Origin: Entrophospora sp. SA101
Lineage: Eukaryota; Glomeromycota; Glomeromycetes; Entrophosporales; Entrophosporaceae
Reading direction: 5' to 3'
Assembly (NCBI GenBank): GCA_958430865.1
Contig: CAUDNR010001471.1
Location: 1 to 14,496, forward strand
DNA: 14,496 nt
The notes under the pieces are model-generated. The model made no database searches, had not been told where the DNA came from, and saw only the letters and a program-made list of their open reading frames with translations. The translations under genes and the position numbers were made by a program. The stretch's first letter is position 1; each line of letters starts with the position of its first letter. Of this stretch, positions 8,538 to 14,496 are shown in pieces.

Positions 8538-9180
8538 TTACTTGCTCTCACCACTCCTCTCATCACTTTCAATGTCAATTTTCTTGTTTAGCAAGTGCAT
8601 CAGTTTTACAGATCTTAGATGGTACTCATAGGGTGCAGAAGAGAAGTAGTGGAATATTTGGTTACTAGGTACTGGAGCAAAAGTATCACAATTCCATTGC
8701 ATGTCATGATATGTTTTCAGTATGTGATATATTTCACAAATCCTGTGGATATCAAATATTGAAAATTTATGTGACCATTCCATATCAGGGACAACCATCC
8801 TGTCTTCTTGCTTCACACAACAATAGACATTGGATGAGCAATAGGTTTTGTCTGATTGTGGCGGTTCTCCATTTGATGGTTACAATGGTGTAATCTGATA
8901 CTTCATGACCAAATTATACAATGTTTTTTCCACGATAGAATGTCTGCATGGATTGCATTAAGTGAGATGTTTCTTTTTTTCATGTAGGTAAAGTTGTGCA
9001 TGTGAACATATTTGAAGAAATGCCTAATTCACCATCCCAGGATCCTTCCACAACTTGTTCCAGCATATTTTGGCAATGCAGGTAGATGTGCAATGGGTGT
9101 TTGCTTGGCATGGTATTGCCACTTCATGTAAGTGGGTCCATTTGTCTTTGGTCACCATCAAGTTGTAGAAGCCCTTACAC
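8538..9180 (-). pseudogene. Unidentified degraded coding relic
   Basis: Two protein-like stretches lie on the minus strand of a clearly less AT-rich block. The upstream one (about 9173-9027) reads KGFYNLMVTKDKWTHLHEVA, then IPCQANTHCTSTCIAKICWN and KLWKDPGMVN before a TAG. The downstream one (8816-8538, 92 codons) includes VPDMEWSHKFSIFDIHRICE and TFAPVPSNQIFHYFSSAPYE. Between them the frames are interrupted by several stops. The balanced amino-acid composition and rich Trp/Cys/His content differ from random AT-rich translation. A decayed transposon gene is the likeliest explanation, but I do not recognise the family, and the two pieces may not belong to one gene. Confidence 0.35.
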
Positions 9181-10010
9181 ATTTATTTCATTTTAAAAAG
9201 GGGACAAATTCGAAGGCAAGGTTGTGGTTTTTGATAGATGTTTGCATTTTTGGTGGCAGTATCTGGTTCTAATTTTGAAAATTTCTTCTTTTCTCAAACA
9301 TCAATGTGGCTAGTACCAACACAAGCAGGACCTAGCTATCTATTGAAGGTAGTATTTTTTAGTGTACTCATAGTATCCTTTCCTATTGGGTAACATCAAA
9401 GATTCCATGTCAGGGTTTCCAAATAAGACCAGAAGTTTGACATTGTTTGATTCAATAAAACTCACAATCAGTATACTGTAGTTTGTGTCTGTTGGCTTTA
9501 CTTGATAATTTAAGTATAATTTTTATTATATTTAAATTATTCAGATACATGTATTAAATTTTAAGATTTTTAATATTAATAAATTATTTATATATTATAT
9601 ATATTATATGATATATTGATAATACATCACTTCAATTTGTTAATGCTATAAAAAATAAAACCATTGATTGAAAAAGTAAGAGACAAACAATACTGCAATT
9701 ATGTATGATAACAATGATTATTAAAAATTGCATTTATTTTTTATTTAGTGTGCATATTTGATATCCAAATTTCAAAATGAAAAAAAAAAATACAAAGTTA
9801 TTATATAATATCATTACTCGAGACATTTAAACTATAGTAGCCAGTTAAATAAAAATCAATAAATAATTTAATACATAGTACATGACAGGATTTAACTTAT
9901 TCAAACAAGTCATCTGGTATAGCTAAATCAATTTGTTTAGAATCTACAAAATATTTATCACAAGAGTGGATATTAATAAATATTATTAATTTAATAAAAA
10001 TGAAAATAGT
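9181..10010. other. Intergenic DNA, AT-rich to the right
   Basis: About 9181-9450 keeps the higher GC of the adjoining relic, with a possible further minus-strand peptide (EKKKFSKLEPDTATKNANIY). From 9500 to 10010 the sequence is very AT-rich (TATATTATATGATATATTG at about 9590-9615) and shows no gene. It presumably holds the downstream region of the kinase gene. Confidence 0.35.
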
Positions 10011-10601
10011 CAATGATTGAATATTAATAATTACCATCATTATTACCAATAATTGTTACTTTATTGGAATTTACAGGTTGGGGAAGGTTTGTAAAATTTA
10101 ATAATCTGCTAGTATAAACTGCATTTGGATGAATTACTGTGGTAATTGTTGAAGGATCAAATTCTATTTCATCCATTTTCTCAAACTCTTTTCCAATTGA
10201 TTCATATTTATCACCTGATTCAAAGGAATAAATTGAATCAATCCAAACATTAATAATCTCATAAATTTCTTCAGCAGTTGGACGTTTGTCAGGATTAGCA
10301 TCCACAATGATTGAATATTATTTATAATTACCATTATTATTACCAATAATTGTTACTTTATTGGAATTTACAGGTTGGGGAAGGTTTGTAAAATTTAATA
10401 ATCTGCTAGTATAAACTGCATTTGGATGAATTACTGTGGTAATTGTTGAAGGATCAAATTCTATTTCATCCATTTTCTCAAACTCTTTTCCAATTGATTC
10501 ATATTTATCACCTGATTCAAAGGAATAAATTGAATCAATCCAAACATTAATAATCTCATAAATTTCTTCAGCAGTTGGACGTTTGTCAGGATTAGCATCC
10601 A
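10011..10601. repeat. Tandem duplication of the kinase gene 3' end (294 + 297 bp)
   Basis: Unit 1 (10011-10304) and unit 2 (10305-10601) both start CAATGATTGAATATTA and are nearly identical to their ends. I saw only a short insertion giving 3 extra bases and a base change in the GNN(D/N)GNY codons. Unit 2 lies in the kinase gene; unit 1 lies beyond its stop. The near-identity implies a very recent event or an assembly error from two alleles. Confidence 0.85.
10024..10305 (-). pseudogene. Orphan duplicate of the kinase C-terminal tail
   Basis: This 93-codon frame copies kinase residues 516 to the end, from MDANPDKRPTAEEIYEII through the C-terminal tail to GNNDGNY and its own TAA. It contains only the last kinase helix region (KRPT) and the family tail, with no catalytic elements. 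It lies just downstream of the full gene's stop at 10320-10318, so ordinary translation would not reach it. It is best read as a by-product of the 294-bp tandem duplication. It could be transcribed as part of a long 3' UTR. Confidence 0.75.
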
Positions 10602-12303
10602 TGCATTTGAATGCTAGTTCAATATAAAATTTTGGTGTATTGTTTGAGAAACCAGGTCTTGCGCCTTTACATATATTCATTGCAAGATATTCATCATGTG
10701 CCAAATTATTAAATGGTTGTTGACCAGTTGATACTACAGACATCAGAACTCCAAAACTGTATACATCTGATGCCATTGTATATGGTTTCTTTTTTAAAAC
10801 TTCTGGTGCAATATATGGTAATACTCCACATATATCATTTTTGTCTGATGATAATGTTTGACTAGATGTGCATGATAATCCCAAGTCTGCAATATATGAA
10901 CTACATCCGCCTTTTTGAAGAATATTACCACTATGAAAATCATGATGAATAATTTCTTTTTTATGAATATCTTTTAAACCTCCAATAATAGTAGAAAGAA
11001 TTATAATTTTGTTTTCCCATTTTAAATTTTTAAAATCTTTAGTTAAATAATTTTGAAGACTTCCATCTTCCATATATGCCATTACAAATATATATTCTTT
11101 GGTAATTGGATCTTGTGTTAATCCATAAATATGAATTATACTATATTTACCATGAAACTTCATATAATTTTTGAACTAAATAATAAATAAAATATTTAAT
11201 TACAACAATAATAATTGATAATATCTAAAAAATCAGAAAAATAAAATAATTTACCTCATTAAGAAATTCATCACAGATATTCTGTGAATTATGTAGTTTT
11301 TTTAATGCCACAGTCCAATCTTCACTATTTCTTTTATTTCCATTAGTATCTTTATAACCATTTAACCAAGTAGCTTTGGATATAGTTGCAAAACCACCTT
11401 CAGCTATCTTTTCAATATTTGTTAAATCATTATAAGGAATCCATTGAAGATGATTACTATAATGATACTTAGTTGCTTTAAGTTGTGTGCTTTTAATCAA
11501 TTCATCTAATGTTTTGTTGCCACTAGTCCATCCTTCAGTTAATAGCTTTGGATTGCATGATTGACACCATGAATAACCAGTATTATATCTATTGCATGTT
11601 GGACATTCTCCATACTTTTCATTTCTTTTCTTTGAATATTGATCTTCATAATCTTGAAGACTTCTATCTTCCATGTATTCCATTACAAAGATATATTCTT
11701 TTGTAGCTGGATCTTGTGTTAATCCATAAATTTTATTTATAAATGATTCATTATAAAATGTGACATAATTTTTAAACTATATAAAAAAAATATATTGAAT
11801 TTCAGAATAATATTTAAAAAATCTGAAATTAATAGAAAAATAAAATAATTTACCTCATTAAGAAATTCATCAGAAATATTCTGTGAATTATGTAGTTTTT
11901 TTAATGCTACAGTCCTATCTTTACTAGTTCTTTTGTTTTCAGTCCCTACTCTTTTATCACCATTTAACCAAGTAGCTTTGGATATAGTTGCAAACCCACC
12001 TTCACCTATCTTTTCAATATTTGTTAAATCATTATAAGGAATCCATTGAAGATAATAATCATTACTGTAACTTGTTGCTTTAAGTTGTGTACTTTTAATC
12101 AACTCATCTAATGTTTCATTGCCACTAGTCCATCCTTCAGTTAACAAATTTGGTTCACATGATCGACACCATGAATAATAAGTATTATATCTCTTGCAGG
12201 TTGGACATTCCCCATGATATTTCTCTCTTTCATTTGAATATTCATCATTTTTGTCAGTAGAAGTATTGTCATGATTTTTATTCTCATCCAAAATGTTTTC
12301 CAT
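10318..12303 (-). CDS. Chimeric double-headed protein kinase (Glomeromycotina TKL-like family), three exons
   Basis: Exons: 12303-11854, 11776-11255, 11175-10318. Introns of 77 and 79 bp are GT-AG, phase 0, and share their first 20 bases. The product is 609 residues. Residues 1-150: ribbon C33-x2-C36-x9-C46-x2-C49, WTSGN, LQWIPY, glycine loop GEGGFATI (100-107), VALK with Lys135. Residues 151-193: the next strands and hinge (KEYIFVMEYMEDRSLQDY). At residue 194 the protein restarts with a second ribbon (C208, C211, C221, C224), loop AEGGFATI (275-282) and Lys309. Exon 3 gives the only C-lobe: HHDFHSGN (D403, N408), DLG (421-423), APE (447-449), KRPT near 524. HHD replaces HRD and DLG replaces DFG; the latter is usual in this family. 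It probably phosphorylates Ser/Thr or Tyr in the cytosol, but its substrate is unknown. Two neighbouring genes misjoined by a model is the main alternative. Confidence 0.75.
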
Positions 12304-12508
12304 TGTGGTTTTTGTATATTTGTAAAAAAAAATTTTTTTTAAAGAACTTTTTTTTTTTTAGCCACAAATATGTATCACAAAAAATATATTAAATATATTT
12401 AGATTTATCTAAAAAAAAATTAAATTTTACCTGAACTACAACAATTCAGCATTGACACCCTAAAGTTGTAAAACTGTAATAAATATTGCAAGCATGCGAT
12501 CAGAGTTA
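12304..12508. promoter_or_regulatory. Probable promoter and leader of the kinase gene
   Basis: Upstream of the minus-strand ATG at 12303 are poly-A/poly-T tracts (about 12325-12360) and TATA-like AATATATTTAATATATTTT (about 12380-12400, minus sense). This composition is common for fungal core promoters, but the exact elements cannot be fixed by eye. Confidence 0.3.
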
Positions 12509-12575
12509 TCGGAGTCACCAAATATGACAAACTAAATTAAAATCACTAGACACAACTATATGCTTGATATTCAAA
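12509..12575 (+). repeat. Dispersed repeat, copy B
   Basis: It shares ordered blocks with 7556-7625 in the same orientation (GAGTCACCAAAT, CAAACTAAATTAAAAT, ACAACTATATGCTTGA). Here the TTCGAA-rich tract follows it; at copy A the tract precedes it. Confidence 0.5.
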
Positions 12576-12589
12576 TAAGGGTTTATTCA

Positions 12590-13370
12590 AATTATTTGTT
12601 TTACTCGTTATGAATTTGAGTATTTGAATTACATTGAAAGTTTATTTGAATAAAATGAATAATTCAATAATTCGATAATTCAAATAAAACAAATGAATGA
12701 ATAATTCAAATAAACAAATAAACAAATAAAATAAATAATTCAATTGATAATTTAAATAAAACAAATAAACGAATAATAATAATTCGAATAGTTCGAATAA
12801 ACAATTCAAATAATAAAATGAATAAACGAAATAAAATGAATAATTCAAGCAAAACAAATATTTGAATAAACGAATGATGTCAATTCGAATAATAAACAAA
12901 TGATGATAACAATTCAAATAATAAACGAATGATGTCAATTCGAATGATAAACGAATGACAACAATTCGAATAATAAACAAATGATGTCAATTTGAATAAT
13001 AAACGAATGATGATAACAATTTGAATAATAAATGAATGATAATAACAATTCGAATAATAAACAAATGATGTCAATTCGAATGATAAACGAATGATGTCAA
13101 TTCGAATGATAAGCGAATGATGTCAGTTCGAATGATAATAATAAGCGAATGATGTCAATTCGAATGATAAGCAAATGATGTCAATTCGAATGATAATAAT
13201 AAACGAATGGTACAATTCGAATAATAATAATAAACGAATGATACAATTCAAATGATAAACGAATGATGTCAATTCGAATGATAATGATAAACGAATGATG
13301 TCAATTCGAATAATAACAATAATAATAGACGAATGATGATAATTCGAATAATAATGATAAACAAAATTAT
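12590..13370. repeat. TTCGAA minisatellite, about 26-bp unit
   Basis: From about 12885 to 13370, roughly 17 units repeat. The unit starts ATTCGAATGATAA and ends CGAATGATGTCA, with TTCGAA at the junction of neighbouring units. Unit length is usually 26 bp but is often longer by 3, 6 or more bases through extra AAT/ATG triplets in the middle. The left part (12590-12885) is a degenerate version with AATTCAAATAAA words, homologous to 7345-7545. Long hydrophobic frames read from the minus strand here are artefacts of the repeat. Confidence 0.9.
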
Positions 13371-13558
13371 ATGGACTTTAAAATGAAAAACTGCTTTAAA
13401 TTTAATTTCTGGTCATGAGTTTTTCAATATTAAATATTTATGAACCAATACATTAAAAAAACAAAAAACAAATTTAAATTATTCCTGGATGTTTAGGAAC
13501 GGAATACAGTTATAATTTATAATTTATAATACTGAAAAATATTAATTAATTTTAAAAC
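13371..13558. other. AT-rich spacer
   Basis: Short spacer between the minisatellite and the small cysteine-rich gene. Includes a repeated TATAATTTATAATTTATAATA (about 13510-13530). It probably contains the 3' end of the cysteine-rich gene transcript. Confidence 0.3.
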
Positions 13559-13861
13559 TTATTTTCTACAATTACAATTAAAACCACGCAATCAGCCATT
13601 CCTATCCTTTTGATATTCACCAAGACAACTACAATAATTACATTGAGACGCCCAAGAACCTGAAATTGTTTAAATAATTTAGCAAAATTTTGAAAATAAT
13701 ATTTGAACAAAAAAATATTCACATGTCCATTGTCCACACAAAAGATTACATTTACCGGCCGAACACATCTGAAATTGTTTTAAAATAATTTAATTGACAA
13801 ATTTCGAAAATAATTGTATTTACGTTACTTTACTTACACTTTGCACAAGTCGAGAAACCAT
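13559..13861 (-). CDS. Small cysteine-rich protein, three exons (predicted)
   Basis: Predicted exons: 13861-13838, 13768-13723 and 13659-13592, with introns of 69 and 63 bp. Intron 1 starts GTAAGT, intron 2 GTGAAT, and both end AACAATTTCAG. Phases agree and a Cys codon is rebuilt across intron 2. The product reads MVSRLVQS, MCSAGKCNLLCGQWTC, SWASQCNYCSCLGEYQKDRN, then G: 45 residues with seven cysteines. The TGA at 13594-13592 is followed in frame by LRGFNCNCRK and TAA (13561-13559), so two further cysteines would join if TGA were read through or is a mutated Trp codon; the feature is drawn to that TAA. No signal peptide is visible. A metal-binding or disulfide-rich peptide is possible. I do not recognise a family; the splice pattern is the main support. 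Confidence 0.45.
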
Positions 13862-13986
13862 TATACCTTAAAGTCAACGTTAAAGTGAAGAGATTGAAAA
13901 GACAAGTGAAAAACACGAATAAAATGGTTAATTGTTTCTTTAGTGAATCGAATATGATATACTAATACTGTAATCCTAAGTCACCA

Positions 13987-13996
13987 TTTATATAAA
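13987..13996 (-). promoter_or_regulatory. TATA-like box upstream of the cysteine-rich gene
   Basis: TTTATATAAA lies about 126 bases upstream of the ATG at 13861 and stands out from its surroundings. It is palindromic, so it does not fix a direction. The spacing fits a fungal TATA box followed by a leader of about 60-100 bases. Confidence 0.4.
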
Positions 13997-13999
13997 GTA

Positions 14000-14325
14000 A
14001 ATCTAAATACAATTGAGTTTCACAATGTAATATTAGGAACATATTTATCCTTTATTCATTTATTCATTAAATATCTAACGTCAATTGAATTTCACAACTT
14101 AATATTTGGGATCATAATTATCTTTGTTCATTTATTCACTTATTCATTAAAAATTTAACGCCAATTGAGTTTTTCACAAGCGCAATATTTTATTTTATTC
14201 GTTAAAAATCTAACGAATATTTAGGATCATATGTATTTAACTTTTATTCGTTTAATTATTTATTCATTTAAAAATCACAGTTTTTCAAACGCAATGTTTA
14301 GAATCATATTCATTTCAAACACGTA
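14000..14325. repeat. Degenerate tandem repeat of about 72-80 bp, four to five copies
   Basis: Each copy has ATCTAACG(T/C)CAATTGAGTTTCACAA-like sequence, then AATATTTAGGATCAT, then TTTATTCATTTATTCATT. The CAATTGA core recurs at about 14010, 14082 and 14162, and the AATATTTAGGATCAT core at about 14027, 14101, 14216 and 14292. It sits just upstream of the putative TATA box of the cysteine-rich gene. The copies have diverged, so the array is old. Confidence 0.65.
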
Positions 14326-14389
14326 ATTTATCTAGATCTTGGATCGATATAAACTCTGTTAATGACGAATATACTTAACCAAGTCCAGT

Positions 14390-14496
14390 CTAAACGATTA
14401 TCACGTCAAGAATTAATTTAATCACAACTTGTACATCTAATTCACAATCTGGAATATTTGATTCTTCTGTTGTGATACTAATTTCATTCTCAACTA
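14390..14496 (-). CDS. Possible 3' end of an unknown gene, running in from the right edge
   Basis: The minus strand is open from the window edge to a TAG at 14392-14390. The peptide begins VENEISITTEESNIPDCELD and continues VQVVIKLILDVIIV. The acidic first half looks coding; the hydrophobic end may instead be intron, since GTACAAGT follows GAT at the change in character. The fragment is too short to assign to a family. Confidence 0.3.
   Translation of the reverse strand, partial: VENEISITTEESNIPDCELDVQVVIKLILDVIIV

Noticed and set aside
8314..8893. Plus-strand frames at 8314-8502 and 8711-8893
   Set aside because: The first is low-complexity AT-rich sequence with no motif; the second is antisense to the minus-strand relic and weaker than it.
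10164..10346. 60-codon minus-strand frame across the duplication junction
   Set aside because: It is an out-of-frame shadow of the kinase tail created by the tandem duplication.
12642..13074. Two minus-strand frames of 112 and 64 codons, hydrophobic and rich in Phe, Ile and Tyr
   Set aside because: They are translations of the TTCGAA minisatellite. The peptide merely repeats the DNA unit and has no start context or neighbours that suggest a gene.
12885..13370. CRISPR-like array
   Set aside because: The units are contiguous with no unique spacers, and the host is clearly eukaryotic. It is a minisatellite.

Overview
The window is AT-rich eukaryotic DNA (roughly 70% A+T by eye) with short GT-AG introns of about 60-80 bp, many simple and minisatellite repeats, and broken mobile elements. 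The best taxonomic clue is the minus-strand kinase gene. Its N-terminus carries a C-x2-C-x9-C-x2-C ribbon, then a W-T-S-G-N...D-E-L-I segment, then an L-Q-W-I-P-Y motif just before the glycine loop. That layout is typical of the hugely expanded kinase families of arbuscular mycorrhizal fungi (Glomeromycotina, Rhizophagus-like). I infer a nuclear contig from such a fungus; this was not tested by search.

Layout from left to right. 1-125 (minus): N-terminal fragment of a transposase-like gene, a head-to-head relative of the copy at 5999. 655-1050: simple repeats and palindromic TATCAG motifs. 2078-2228: a clear 151-bp hAT-type MITE with an 8-bp target duplication. 2518-2900 (minus): a GC-richer coding relic. 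3326-5435 (plus): a kinase-fold gene with a coiled-coil N-terminus, broken by a nonsense codon, an apparent insertion of about 210 bp and a frameshift. 5999-7347 (plus): the longer transposase-like gene. Its frame stays open for 1.2 kb except for three TGA codons, all where tryptophan is expected; it then has a 1-bp frameshift and is cut off by a repeat. 7345-8175: AT-rich repeats and a probable MITE. 8538-9180 (minus): another coding relic.

10011-12303 (minus) holds the one substantial gene that looks intact: a three-exon, 609-residue chimeric kinase formed by a partial tandem duplication. It has two zinc-ribbon plus N-lobe units but only one C-lobe. Its last 294 bp are duplicated again just past the stop. 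12590-13370 is a 26-bp minisatellite containing TTCGAA. 13559-13861 (minus) is a probable tiny three-exon cysteine-rich gene whose two introns resemble each other. 14000-14325 is a degenerate tandem repeat of about 75-80 bp upstream of that gene. The right edge may hold the end of another minus-strand gene.

The genes do not form a pathway. The window reads as an accessory, repeat-driven region in which kinase-family duplication and transposon decay are both visible. Points most worth following up are the tryptophan-to-TGA pattern, the double-headed kinase, the paired introns of the cysteine-rich gene and the hAT MITE.
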